Assembly: GCA_965261585.1 (NCBI GenBank)
Contig: CBDHDN010000010.1
Location: 1 to 53,319, forward strand
Length of the DNA stretch: 53,319 nt
Direction: 5' to 3'
From: CBDHDN01 sp965261585
GTDB taxonomy: Bacteria; Pseudomonadota; Alphaproteobacteria; UBA6615
Shown: positions 35,640 to 44,231 of the stretch, piece after piece
Numbering within the stretch: position 1 is the stretch's first letter
How the letters are laid out: every line of letters begins with the position of its first letter
Program-made: the position numbers and the translations under genes
The notes under the pieces: model-generated
Database searches by the model: none
Told to the model about the DNA's origin: nothing
The model's input: the letters and a program-made list of their open reading frames with translations, nothing else

Positions 35640-35720
35640 CGAACGCATTGCCCACAAACCGCACGCGGCGGCCGCAGGAAGCCGCTGATCCGGCAGCGCG
35701 TCGTGGCGCCGGACCCTTAG
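35640..35720 (+). pseudogene. Possible EtfA remnant, upstream piece
   Basis: The frame LIRQRVVAPD at the end of this segment resembles the GxxVVAPDLY motif just before the FAD site of electron transfer flavoprotein alpha subunit. IS1380-B enters directly after it. The stretch is degenerate and short. Confidence 0.35.
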
Positions 35721-37362
35721 CCGACATTACCCAGATGACTTCCAGGTTTGCGGAGATCATACCCCCGTACCACCGTCGAGGGAACTGTATTCCCTTTGCA
35801 GCCATCCGATGGCCTGATTTTGGAGATCAGCCCTCGGTTGGAAGGCCATTTGGCCAGATTTGCCGCCATTCAGACACACCCCTCCTGTCGTTTTCACCTC
35901 GCCGTCGATTTCCCCGGCCTACGCCGGGGCGGGTCTTGGTCGCAGATCATCAATCAGGCTCAAGATTTTCCGGAACAGCTCCCTCGGCACCGCCACCTCG
36001 GCCAATTGGAACGTGACGTAGCGGCCATGGCTGACCACCTTGGCACCGATCTTTACCAACTTCTCCCGCAGCGTGGTCAGCGACCAGTACTCAACCTCCT
36101 TCGGCAAAGCCAGCGTCCGCATGAAGTTGGCGAGATTGTAGGCCAGGGCGTGAAGCTGCAGCCGGACGGCGTTATCGCGGAACCTGCGACACGACAGCCT
36201 CGTCCATTTGATCGCGTTCTTGCCTTCCTTGATGCATTGCTCCGCTTTGCCCCGCTGATTGTAGAACAATGTCACCCGCTCGGCCGGTCGCGACAGGTTG
36301 GTGACGATGAACCCGACCCGGGGAAACAGCTCGCTGGGGTGCCACTCCACCTTGGCGACGACGCGGCGGGCCTTATCCCAGCTTTTGGCCCGATAGCTGA
36401 AGCCGGCGTAATGGCGCCGCACATGGTTTGGCGGACGGCCAACGGGTCGCGTGAGCAGATGGCAGATGCTTTCCAGAAGAACTTGGTTCTTCGGCAAACG
36501 GATCGCGTACAGGAAGCCCTCGTCTTCCAGAAACTTATAGATGTCCGGTGAGGCGAAAGCCGCATCGCCCCGGAAATACCGACGCAAATCCCTTTCCTTG
36601 TAGCGTGCCACTACCGGCTCCAGCACCTTGCGCCAGCCATCGGCGCTGTGAACGTTGCCGGGACGCAGGGCGCACCGTTCCAAATCGCCGAACTGGTTGA
36701 ACAGGAACAGGGGATGATAGCAGGTGCAACCGAAGTGCCCGTTGTAGGTCGAGCCTTCCTGAGCACCGTGGGTTGGGCTGACGCTGCTGTCCATGTCGAG
36801 AATGATCTTCTTCGGCGGGCAACGGTCATGAACGCGGTCGATCCATCGGCCGGAAAGATCACCAAGCGCGGCGAGGTTTTCCTCGGTGGCCAGAACCTCC
36901 GTCTCGAAGCGCCCCATCTGACTGCTCGAGGCCGCCTGTTTAGTGACGGCATGGCCGCCGACGATCCACCGCATGACCGGGTCGAGGCTGAGCCGGTCGG
37001 CATCGTTCACGTCGTCGTAGCCGCCAAGGCGTCCGAAAACGGACTGGCGGAACTGGCCGACCATGCCATGCCGCCCATTCATGCCGGTACGACTGTCGGC
37101 AAGAACATCGCCAACCATCTCAGTAAGTTCAACGGAGGCATCAAGCTCTCGATAGGCGAGCAAACCGGCGTCAGTAGTGACCTTGGACCCGTGGAACTCA
37201 AGCTTGAGTCGACGGTCAAAATCGACCCGAAGGCACCCCTGTTTCGATTCACCCATCGGGTGTGCCATATCCGCTGATCCATATCTGCTCCAACTGTATG
37301 ATTCTTATAGCAGAATCCGGGTGCGGTGTCGTCAAATTACATGATCATCTGGGTAATGCGGG
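35721..37362 (-). mobile_element. IS1380-family insertion sequence, copy B
   Basis: 1642 bp with the same CCGACATTACCC/CCCGCATTACCC ends as copy A, in opposite orientation. A perfect 5-bp target duplication CTTAG lies at 35716-35720 and 37363-37367. It splits a degenerate EtfA-like sequence inside the composite transposon. Confidence 0.92.
35919..37268 (-). CDS. IS1380-family transposase (copy B)
   Basis: 449 residues, identical to the copy A transposase, with the same DDE residues (ILDMDSSVS, RYFRGDAAFASPD, KAEQCIKEGK). Intact. Two identical inverted copies 12.4 kb apart could recombine and invert the segment between them. Confidence 0.93.
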   Translation of the reverse strand: MAHPMGESKQGCLRVDFDRRLKLEFHGSKVTTDAGLLAYRELDASVELTEMVGDVLADSRTGMNGRHGMVGQFRQSVFGRLGGYDDVNDADRLSLDPVMRWIVGGHAVTKQAASSSQMGRFETEVLATEENLAALGDLSGRWIDRVHDRCPPKKIILDMDSSVSPTHGAQEGSTYNGHFGCTCYHPLFLFNQFGDLERCALRPGNVHSADGWRKVLEPVVARYKERDLRRYFRGDAAFASPDIYKFLEDEGFLYAIRLPKNQVLLESICHLLTRPVGRPPNHVRRHYAGFSYRAKSWDKARRVVAKVEWHPSELFPRVGFIVTNLSRPAERVTLFYNQRGKAEQCIKEGKNAIKWTRLSCRRFRDNAVRLQLHALAYNLANFMRTLALPKEVEYWSLTTLREKLVKIGAKVVSHGRYVTFQLAEVAVPRELFRKILSLIDDLRPRPAPA

Positions 37363-37443
37363 CTTAGATCACTTGCGGCATCTCCGGCGCGATCCAGCAC
37401 TGCGCCGGCATCAAGGACGCCGCGGTGATCGTTGCGATCCCTG
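37363..37443 (+). pseudogene. Possible EtfA remnant, downstream piece
   Basis: ITCGISGAIQHCAGIKDAAV followed by IVAI closely matches the EtfA FAD-binding signature (CGISGAIQHLAGMKDSKVIVAIN). Joined to the piece at 35640 it gives VVAPD-ITCGISGAIQH with an in-frame stop, so it was already a pseudogene. The gap 37444-37648 shows nothing else. Confidence 0.5.
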
Positions 37444-37648
37444 AAGCGGGGAATCGAAAGTCCGACGGCCAGACAAGCCATCGGGGACGTGTTAGACTAG
37501 ATTTTCGACGGGGCTGAGGATTCGTCGGACATTCGATTGACGACGGCGTGTGGGAAGCTAATACATACGCGCTTCATGGCGGGCCTTGCAGCGCACCTCG
37601 CGGGTTGCCGGCGCCCGCCGGTCGGGACGGGAGGGGTCAACAGCCTGA

Positions 37649-38389
37649 ATGGCGGTTCTTGAACTCACCAACATCTCGAAACATTTCGGCGCCATCCACG
37701 CGGTCAACGACGTCTCGCTCGAACTCGATGCGGGTCAGGTCATCGGCCTGATAGGCGACAACGGCGCCGGAAAATCCACGCTTGTCAAGATTATCGCCGG
37801 GAACCACAGCGCGACGCACGGGACCATTCAGATGGAAGGCAAGGAGGTGCGCTTCCATGGCCCGATCGAAGCGCGCGCGCATGGCATCGAGATTGTCCAC
37901 CAGGATCTGGCGATCTGCAATAATTTCACCGCCGCCGGCAACGTCTATCTCGGGCGCGAGTTGCGTAAGGGATTTGGTCCCTTCCGTATCCTCGAAAATG
38001 CAACCATGTACCGGCGCTCAGGCGAGCTCTTCGAGGCACTGAAATCGGATGCCCGGCCGCGCGATCTGGTCAAGCAGATGTCCGGTGGACAACGCCAGGC
38101 GGTGGCGATCGCCCGCACCATGTTGTCCGAAGCCAAGATTGTTCTCATGGATGAGCCGACCGCCGCGATTTCCGTTCGCCAGGTCTCCGAGGTTCTCACC
38201 CTCATCGAGAACCTGCGTGACCACGGCAAGGCCATCATTCTAATCAGCCACCGCATGCCCGACGTCTTCGCCGTGTGCGATCGCATCGTCGTCTTGCGGC
38301 GGGGTCGCAAGGTCGCCGACAAGCTGATCTCGGAAAGCTCGGCGGAAGAAGTCACCGGTCTCATAACCGGTGCGATAGAGGCCGCATAG
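37649..38389 (+). CDS. Sugar-type ABC transporter ATP-binding protein (FrcA-like, single domain)
   Basis: 246 residues. Walker A GDNGAGKST (residues 36-44), Q-loop VHQDLAIC, ABC signature MSGGQRQAVAIAR, Walker B IVLMDEPT, H-loop LISHRM. Most RbsA proteins have two ATPase domains; this one has a single domain as in FrcA-type transporters. No permease or binding protein gene is next to it inside the transposon. A permease of the matching family is at 52540. Confidence 0.88.
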   Translation: MAVLELTNISKHFGAIHAVNDVSLELDAGQVIGLIGDNGAGKSTLVKIIAGNHSATHGTIQMEGKEVRFHGPIEARAHGIEIVHQDLAICNNFTAAGNVYLGRELRKGFGPFRILENATMYRRSGELFEALKSDARPRDLVKQMSGGQRQAVAIARTMLSEAKIVLMDEPTAAISVRQVSEVLTLIENLRDHGKAIILISHRMPDVFAVCDRIVVLRRGRKVADKLISESSAEEVTGLITGAIEAA

Positions 38390-38689
38390 GGCGCAAGGCG
38401 AAGGGCAAGAACCACGCTCGAGGACCGCACGTTCTACCGTCGTCCGTTAAGAAGCCGGACTGAGTGCTAAAACCGGTTCGACGGCGCCTCGGATCGCGGC
38501 AAGGATCCGGCGCAAGAGATGCCTCAGCCACCCAAGGACCAGGCGGAGGTTGATCTGCCCATCAATCCATTTTTGTCTGACACGCGCTCGTTGCGCCCCT
38601 CGCGGTCTTCTTGAGTGCCCCACGAAAGCCACTGAGTTCGGCGTCAAGACAACGGATTGCGTGAATGACGGAGACAATCACGGTCCGGT
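38390..38689. other. Gap without recognisable gene
   Basis: About 300 bases between the ABC ATPase and the truncated IS21. No convincing frame, RNA gene or terminator is seen. It may hold debris of older insertions. Confidence 0.4.
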
Positions 38690-38803
38690 GTGTGCGGCGG
38701 TGACAAATTAGACCACGGAAGCGGCGGGATTTGCCCGGCTGCGGGCGGAGTAAAACTCTGCCACCTGTAGCCTTCGATCCTTTTCGGGATGGAAGGTGGG
38801 AGG

Positions 38804-40303
38804 ATGTATACCGTGGACCTTTATCTACGCGTTCGGCTGGCGTGCCATGTTGATGGGCTGAGTCAGCGAGAGGCGGCGAGTCGGTTTGGCATAGCGCGAG
38901 AGACGGTGAGGAAGATGCTCGGGCACTCGGAGCCGCCTGGCTACCGCCGCCGCCAGCCACCGAAGCGCCCGAAGCTGGACCCCTTCAGGGATATCATTGA
39001 CCGTATTCTGGAAGAGGACCGAACGGTTCACTGCAAGCAGCGCCACACGGCGAAGCGGATATTCGAGCGTCTTCGCGACGAGCATGGCTTTGCGGGCAAA
39101 CAGACCATCGTCAAGGATTACGTCCGGGAACGGCGCCGTCGCCAGCGTGAGATGTTCGTGCCGCTGGCGCACCCTCCGGGTCACGCTCAGGCGGACTTTG
39201 GCGAGGCGGATGCGATCATCGCCGGCGTCAAGCGGCGGGCGCATTTTTTCGCCATGGACCTTCCCCACAGCGATGCCTGCTTCGTTGCGGCCTACCCGGC
39301 GGCGGCGACGGAGGCCTGGCTGGACGGCCACAACGGGGCCTTCGCCTTCTTCGGCGGCATTCCCCAATCGATTCTCTACGACAATGACAAGTGCCTGGTG
39401 TCGCGCATCCTGCCGGACGGCACGCGGCAACGAACGCGAGCGTTCAGCGGGCTTCAATCCCATTATCTGTTCCAGGATCGATATGGCCGCCCCGGCAAGG
39501 GCAATGATAAGGGCAAGGTGGAGGGGCTGGTCGGTTACGCCCGCCGGAACTTCATGGTTCCCATCCCCCGGTTTGCGAGCTGGGACGCCTTCAACGCTCA
39601 CCTGGAACATCAATGTCGGAGACGGGAAAGCGACGTCTTGCGCGGCCATCGCGAGACCATCGGCGAGCGGTTCGGATGCGACCGGGAGAAGCTGATGGAA
39701 TTGCCGCCGGCGCCTTTCGAGGCCTGCGACAAGGAGGGCACGCGGGTCAATTCGCTCTCCCTGGTGCGCTATCGGGGCAACGACTACTCGGTGCCCGTCG
39801 CCTACGGTCACCAAGAGGTCTGGGTCCGTGGCTACGTGCACGAGGTGGTCATCGGCTGCGCCGCCGAGGTCATCGCCCGGCACCCACGCTCTTACGAACG
39901 AGAGGACCTGATCTTCGAGCCGATCCACTATCTGGCCTTGCTGGAGCGGAAGATCGGTGCCCTCGATCAAGCCGCCCCGCTGGCCGGTTGGAAGCTGCCC
40001 GAGGCGTACGCCAACCTGCGCCGCTTGCTTGAAGCCCGCATGGGCAAGGCCGGCAAGCGGGAGTACGTGCAAGTGCTCCGTCTTCTGGAGACCTTTGCCC
40101 TTGAGGAGGTGCACGGTGCCATCCGCGATGCCCTGCGGTTAGGCGCCATCGGCTATGATGCGGTCAAGCACCTGGTGCTGTATCGCGTCGAGCGTCGACC
40201 CCCCCGGCTCGACTTGAACGTTTATCCCTATCTGCCGCGGGCCCAGGTGACCACCACATCCGCCGCCAGCTACATGAGCCTGCTGGGCGGAGCGGCGCCG
40301 TGA
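38804..40303 (+). CDS. istA: IS21-family transposase IstA (truncated element)
   Basis: About 499 residues from the ATG at 38804, with a GGTGGGAGG site. HTH region LSQREAASRFGIARETVRKM (about residues 20-40), then an rve core with HAQADFGEADAI (first Asp), SILYDNDKC (second Asp) and NDKGKVEGLVGYARR (Glu). The C-terminus matches IstA Mu-transposase-like domains. Overlaps istB by four bases. Confidence 0.9.
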   Translation: MYTVDLYLRVRLACHVDGLSQREAASRFGIARETVRKMLGHSEPPGYRRRQPPKRPKLDPFRDIIDRILEEDRTVHCKQRHTAKRIFERLRDEHGFAGKQTIVKDYVRERRRRQREMFVPLAHPPGHAQADFGEADAIIAGVKRRAHFFAMDLPHSDACFVAAYPAAATEAWLDGHNGAFAFFGGIPQSILYDNDKCLVSRILPDGTRQRTRAFSGLQSHYLFQDRYGRPGKGNDKGKVEGLVGYARRNFMVPIPRFASWDAFNAHLEHQCRRRESDVLRGHRETIGERFGCDREKLMELPPAPFEACDKEGTRVNSLSLVRYRGNDYSVPVAYGHQEVWVRGYVHEVVIGCAAEVIARHPRSYEREDLIFEPIHYLALLERKIGALDQAAPLAGWKLPEAYANLRRLLEARMGKAGKREYVQVLRLLETFALEEVHGAIRDALRLGAIGYDAVKHLVLYRVERRPPRLDLNVYPYLPRAQVTTTSAASYMSLLGGAAP

Positions 40304-40515
40304 GCGACACGCCGCAGGTGTTGCTGGCCCATCACCTGAAGGCCCTCAAGCTGCCGACCTTCCTCAGGGAGTACGACAAGCTGGCTCGCCAGTGTGCCAG
40401 CGAGGGCGCCGACCACGTGCGCTACCTGCTCCGCCTGGCCGAGCTGGAACTGATCGACCGCGAGCGCCGCATGGTCGAGCGGCGAATCAGGCAAGCGAAG
40501 TTCCCGACCGTCAAG
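40300..40515 (+). pseudogene. istB: IstB fragment
   Basis: Starts MSDTPQVLLAHHLKALKLPT and keeps only the N-terminal helical region. The AAA+ ATPase domain is lost at the IS256 junction (after KFPTVKG). Confidence 0.85.
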
Positions 40516-41966
40516 GGCGATGTCCCACCCAATGTTGAAAAGTGCGAGATAGGCATCTTCTGATCGAGAGGCTACGCGGCCACCTCGATGTCTTCAATGA
40601 CGGACTTTGCTCCGGCCTTTCTCACCGCCTCCCGCAGGGCGGCGTCGAGGATGGGGAGCTGGCGGTAGGCCTTGAGGCGGCGGAAGGTCTTTTGCGCCTC
40701 CAAGAGGCCGGCGGCGGTCCAACGCAGCGCCATCTCGGCGTTGCGCCAGCGCTTGACGTTCCGCTGCACCGTCCGGACGGTGCCGATCGCGTTCTCGATG
40801 GCGTTGGTGCAAGCCAGCGAGCGTCGAAGTTGCGGCGGGAGGCCGAGCCGGATCACCGTCAGGATCTCGTCCAGGCCCTCCAGGATCGAGCCCGAGACGC
40901 CGGGTGCGTCATGCTCCAGACGGCGGGCGAGGTTGCGCAAGAGCCGTTCGGCCTTGGCCGCGTCGTCCTGCTGCCAGGCCTGCCGCAAGACCTTCCTGAC
41001 GCCGGCATGGAGGCTCTCGTCCAGCCGGTCCGTGATGTTGCGCCCCTTGTGCACCTGGCAGCGCTGGAGGGCCGCCGCCCGCCCGAAGGTCCGCCGGATC
41101 GCCTTCGAGAGCGCCTTGGCGCCGTCGACGATGTAGAGCCGAGGCCGTTCGGGATCGAGACCGCGCTCGATCAGGTTGTCGAGCATGGCTTGCACCGTGG
41201 CCGCGTTCTCCGTCGCGCCCTCGGCCAGGCCCAGCACGTGCTTCGCGCCGCCGGTGTCGATGCCGATCGCCGCCACCATCAGGTGATCGCCGACATGGAG
41301 CCCGTCGATCTGGAGCACCACGAGATCGAGATCGTCGAGCGGGCTCGCCAGCCAGGCCTTCAGCTTGCTTCGCGTCAACGCCACGAAACGGCGCGAGACC
41401 GCCGACTTCGAGGTTGCGTCACCCGATGCCGCCGGCAGATCGCCGCCCGCATCGTCCGGCGGGCGCACCGCGCGGGCATACTTGCGGGTCGAGACGTTGA
41501 TCACCATCAGATTCATCGCCCAGGCTTGCAAGAGTTCGGGTTCCGACAGCAGCTCCCAACTCGGCAGGCTCATCTCCCGACCCGCGAAGTCCCGCACCCG
41601 AGGGCGCTCGACCTTCACTTTGCCGCCGTGGTAGGCGATCTCGCTCCGGGTCGTGCCCCATCGATGGCCCTTGCGCTCGCCCGAGCGGGCGTGGCGCGAA
41701 CCGCACAAGGCTTCCGCGTCCGCCGACATCATCTCGTTCAAAGACTCGAGGCCCGCCAAAAGGCAGAAGCGATCGACGCTCATGCGCAGATCGTCGAAGG
41801 CCTCCGGCATCGATGGCAAGAGCCGACAGGATGGTTCCGAGGAACGGTCGTTGCGTGTAGTCTTGGTCATGGCGTCGTTCTCCTTGATGGAATCAGCACC
41901 CAGAGCCTAGCGGCTCCAGGCGGACGACGCCTACTTCAGCTTTTCAACAGAGCCCGGGACATCCCC
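40516..41966 (-). mobile_element. IS256-family insertion sequence, copy 2
   Basis: 1451 bp, apparently identical to copy 1 and in the same orientation. Its outer (right) end touches the repeat TGCGCAGC shared with the outer end of copy 1. Its left end cuts istB. Confidence 0.92.
40572..41870 (-). CDS. IS256-family (mutator) transposase, copy 2
   Basis: 432 residues, identical to the copy at 32300-33598, with all catalytic motifs (VVLQIDGLHVGDH, YIVDGAKALSKAI, TNAIENAIG). Intact, so the pair could mobilise the region between. Confidence 0.93.
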   Translation of the reverse strand: MTKTTRNDRSSEPSCRLLPSMPEAFDDLRMSVDRFCLLAGLESLNEMMSADAEALCGSRHARSGERKGHRWGTTRSEIAYHGGKVKVERPRVRDFAGREMSLPSWELLSEPELLQAWAMNLMVINVSTRKYARAVRPPDDAGGDLPAASGDATSKSAVSRRFVALTRSKLKAWLASPLDDLDLVVLQIDGLHVGDHLMVAAIGIDTGGAKHVLGLAEGATENAATVQAMLDNLIERGLDPERPRLYIVDGAKALSKAIRRTFGRAAALQRCQVHKGRNITDRLDESLHAGVRKVLRQAWQQDDAAKAERLLRNLARRLEHDAPGVSGSILEGLDEILTVIRLGLPPQLRRSLACTNAIENAIGTVRTVQRNVKRWRNAEMALRWTAAGLLEAQKTFRRLKAYRQLPILDAALREAVRKAGAKSVIEDIEVAA

Positions 41967-42300
41967 TGCGCAGCCGAGCGGGCGCGTTAACCACAGCACG
42001 CCGACTAAGCCCGGTCATTCGCGCCAACCGCTCTTGACCCGGGAATATGCCCGCGCCGCCCGGCTTGTCGTGGCTGACCAACGCCAACAAGACGAGCTTG
42101 GCGGCAGAGTCCGCTATCGGCTGGTCGAGCACCCAATCGTAAAGCTCGACCTTGCCGGCGGGATACGGCGCGCGCTCGATGCCGCATACCGGGCAGACCC
42201 GCGCGCCGGGCGGCATAGTGTAGCCGCACCCGCGACAAGTGACGCGGCCGCCGTCGACGACGCCGACCGGGCCAAGGCGGAATTCGGCTGGCTCAGCCAT
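41967..42300 (-). pseudogene. Zinc-ribbon/HTH replication-type protein, 5' part
   Basis: ATG at 42300 overlaps the stop of the upstream gene (ATGGCTGA). A four-Cys zinc ribbon (CRGCGYTMPPGARVCPVCG, about residues 21-39) is followed by a winged HTH (VELYDWVLDQPIADSAAKLV, IFPGQERLARMTGLSRRAV) like those of phage and satellite replication proteins. The composite transposon cuts the gene; the rest is at 32099-32243 and rejoins in frame. Confidence 0.75.
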
Positions 42301-42568
42301 CACACGGACCGGACCCCAGGATAAGATTTCTCGATTCGTCACGCGCTCGCCTTCCCGCTTCGGCCCCGCGCAACATGATCTTGAGAACGGACGCCATGTG
42401 CCTCTTCGACATGCGGCACCCAAGGGCCAGCTCCGCAACCGTTGTGTCGTCGCGCGGCAGGACGCCCCGGCGGGCGATCTCGGTGGCTTCCGTGGCGTCG
42501 ATCTCGACCACGGCCGGGCAGGAAAGGTCGCGACCGAGCAGCATCAGCCAGTTGCGCGATTTCCCCAT
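42293..42568 (-). CDS. Hypothetical phage-remnant protein
   Basis: About 91 residues from ATG 42568 (MGKSRNWLMLLGRDLSCPAV ...). The segment RDDTTVAELALGCRMSKRHM resembles a helix-turn-helix. The frame is open further upstream to about 42811, so an earlier start is possible. Its stop overlaps the start of the zinc-ribbon gene, so the two are co-translated. Confidence 0.45.
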   Translation of the reverse strand: MGKSRNWLMLLGRDLSCPAVVEIDATEATEIARRGVLPRDDTTVAELALGCRMSKRHMASVLKIMLRGAEAGRRARDESRNLILGSGPCDG

Positions 42569-42755
42569 GCAAAGCGGGTGCGCGATTTCGCGTTTGAGGT
42601 AGACGGCGAACAACAGGCAGCGCCGCCCCCGGATTTTTTTTGTTGAGCCGTTTGGCTTCGGTGGTCTATCGTCGGCGCCGTCCACAACACCTCCTGGATC
42701 AACCTTTCGTCCCTGGCCCGCCGCGCGTTGCCGCGCCCCCGGCGGGCCGGTTCGT

Positions 42756-42956
42756 TCAGGCGGCGCGGGCCTCGCCGGTCGCGCGTGGGCGCGCTTCAAG
42801 CCAACGTTCAATTTCGCGTGCAGGCCAGCGCACAGCGCGCGGGCCTACCTTGACGGGTATCGGAAAACGGCCCGCACGCATTTCGCGATAGATTGAGCTG
42901 CGCTTGAGGCCGACGCGGCTCTCGACTTCGTCGCGGCGAAGCAAACGGTCGTCCAT
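42756..42956 (-). CDS. AlpA-family phage/satellite regulator
   Basis: 66 residues: MDDRLLRRDEVESRVGLKRS then SIYREMRAGRFPIPVKVGPR and VRWPAREIERWL, the AlpA/excisionase-like winged HTH. GGAGGATG lies just upstream. AlpA proteins activate integrase or excision genes of P4-like prophages and satellites. It is downstream of the integrase on the same strand. Confidence 0.88.
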   Translation of the reverse strand: MDDRLLRRDEVESRVGLKRSSIYREMRAGRFPIPVKVGPRAVRWPAREIERWLEARPRATGEARAA

Positions 42957-43003
42957 TGGGGCATCCTCCGGGTTGATCTTCCCGAAGGTTGCCGCAAGCG
43001 CCC

Positions 43004-43346
43004 GGAAAGACTAGGCGGAATCAAATGCCGCCATTTGATTCCGGTATTTCTCGATCGGACCGCACTCAGCGATGATGTCTCGGATGCGTTCGGCGGTGAG
43101 TTCTCCGCCCCCAGCACGCGGTATCGCCTCCCGTATCATCTCGATGGCATCCGCCTCGCTCTCGCCGCGGTCAGGAAGGAAAGACTAGGCGGAATCAAAT
43201 GCCGCCATTTGATTCCGGTATTTCTCGATCGGACCGCACTCAGCGATGATGTCTCGGATGCGTTCGGCGGTGAGTTCTCCGCCCCCAGCACGCGGTATCG
43301 CCTCCCGTATCATCTCGATGGCATCCGCCTCGCTCTCGCCGCGGTC
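43004..43346. repeat. Tandem 174-bp duplication of the 3' end of a phage gene
   Basis: 43004-43172 and 43178-43346 are the same 169 bases, repeated at a period of 174 (a multiple of three). The unit contains the last ~54 codons and stop of the minus-strand gene at 43185. The copy at 43004-43172 lies beyond that stop and is untranslated debris. Confidence 0.9.
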
Positions 43347-43718
43347 GAAGACAAGCCAAGCAACACCACGGACAATGAGACCGTCGCGCATCGCGTTGGC
43401 CGATCGGCGTTCACCCCGCTTTCGTTTCGGCCGCTCTACCTCACCCGTAAACACAGCGAAGGCGAACGAGAACATTTCAAGCGGCACCGAGCCCGTTTGA
43501 CCCTTTGCTCGATAGTCTCGAGCAATGCGCTTCAGTTCGTCGAAGGCCTGTTGTCGAACACTGGTCGACCACGCTTCATTCTTTACCATGTCCGCCAGAT
43601 GGCGGATGCAGCGCGCCTGCCCGTCGATATCGACGGGCCAGTAGAGACGGAACCCTATCGGCTCCTGCGCGATCTCGAACCCCCAGCGCAAGAGCTCGGG
43701 GATCGATGGCTCAGGCAT
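43185..43718 (-). CDS. Hypothetical protein next to the integrase
   Basis: 177 residues. Contains VKNEAWSTSVRQQAFDELKR, a basic KRKRGERR linker, and AWLVFDRGESEADAIEMIRE toward the C-terminus. It overlaps the integrase stop by eight bases, so it is probably expressed with it. No family is recognised; its 3' end is tandemly duplicated downstream. Confidence 0.6.
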   Translation of the reverse strand: MPEPSIPELLRWGFEIAQEPIGFRLYWPVDIDGQARCIRHLADMVKNEAWSTSVRQQAFDELKRIARDYRAKGQTGSVPLEMFSFAFAVFTGEVERPKRKRGERRSANAMRDGLIVRGVAWLVFDRGESEADAIEMIREAIPRAGGGELTAERIRDIIAECGPIEKYRNQMAAFDSA

Positions 43719-44160
43719 GAAGTTGAACCACCTCGGCGCCGGCGGTTCCGGTCACGAAACGGCCCCATTCGGCCATCAGCGCGCGCCGCCGCTTTAGCAG
43801 GTCGGACCGCGCATAGGCTTGTTCGACCGCCCCGCCGACCGCATAGGCAAGGCTCAACTCCATGACAGCATGCGAAGCATCGGTGCACTCAGCTGCCCAA
43901 TCCCGGAATGCGCTTCGGAAGCCGTGTGCCGTCGCGCGATCCGCCAGCCCGCAATCCCTCAGCAGCTTCGTCAGACTCATGTCGCTGAGGGGCCGGCCCC
44001 GCTTGCGAGGGGAGGGGAAGATCAAGCCGGAGTCGTCCCGTAGCTGCTCCGCTTCATGCAGCGTCGCCAGGGCAGGATCACTCAACGGAACGACGTGCTG
44101 GCGCCCGCCTTTCATTCGAGTGCCGGGGATAGTCCATGCTGCCGCGTCCAGGTCGAATTG
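43711..44160 (-). pseudogene. int: Tyrosine integrase, C-terminal catalytic fragment
   Basis: About 149 residues. FDLDAAAWTIPGTRMKGGRQ, then HVVPLS, AHGFRSAFRDWAAE (the H-x-x-R box) and VEQAYARSDLLKRRRALMAE with the catalytic Tyr, all of the P4-type integrase family. The N-terminal part, including the first catalytic Arg and arm-binding domain, is absent: the frame abuts the 3' end of the group II intron at 44160. Confidence 0.85.
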
Positions 44161-44231
44161 TTACGGTAGGAATGCGCATTGCTGCGCACCCCCCGCGCAG
44201 ATCCGGACGTGGTCGTTGAACCATCCGGCTC
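44160..44231 (-). ncRNA. Group II intron domains V-VI
   Basis: On the minus strand, GAGCCGGATGGTTCAACGAC and CACGTCCGGATC fold into the domain V hairpin (44200-44231). The segment 44160-44199 (TGCGC...GCGCA arms) is domain VI and ends ...CCTACCGTAAC. Confidence 0.7.

Larger units (their letters stand above)
38690..40515 (+). mobile_element. IS21-family element, 3' end truncated by IS256 copy 2
   Basis: Left end near 38690 (TGTGTGCGGCGGTGACAAAT). The element has a complete istA and the first ~72 codons of istB, then is cut by IS256 copy 2 at 40516. The right end is missing, so it cannot transpose on its own. Confidence 0.75.
32244..41966. mobile_element. Composite transposon bounded by two IS256-family copies
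   Basis: 9723 bp between the outer ends of two identical, directly oriented IS256 copies. The 8-bp sequence TGCGCAGC lies immediately outside both ends (32236-32243 and 41967-41974) and nowhere at the inner ends. IS256 elements make 8-9 bp duplications. Deleting the unit plus one repeat restores a phage-type gene in frame. Cargo: a cysteine hydrolase, an ABC ATPase, fragments of GH3, EtfA and an unknown gene, an IS1595 remnant, IS1380-B and a truncated IS21. Confidence 0.85.

Noticed and set aside
32300..41870. Two independent IS256 insertions rather than a composite transposon
   Set aside because: Neither copy has its own target duplication; only the outermost flanks match, and they restore a reading frame.
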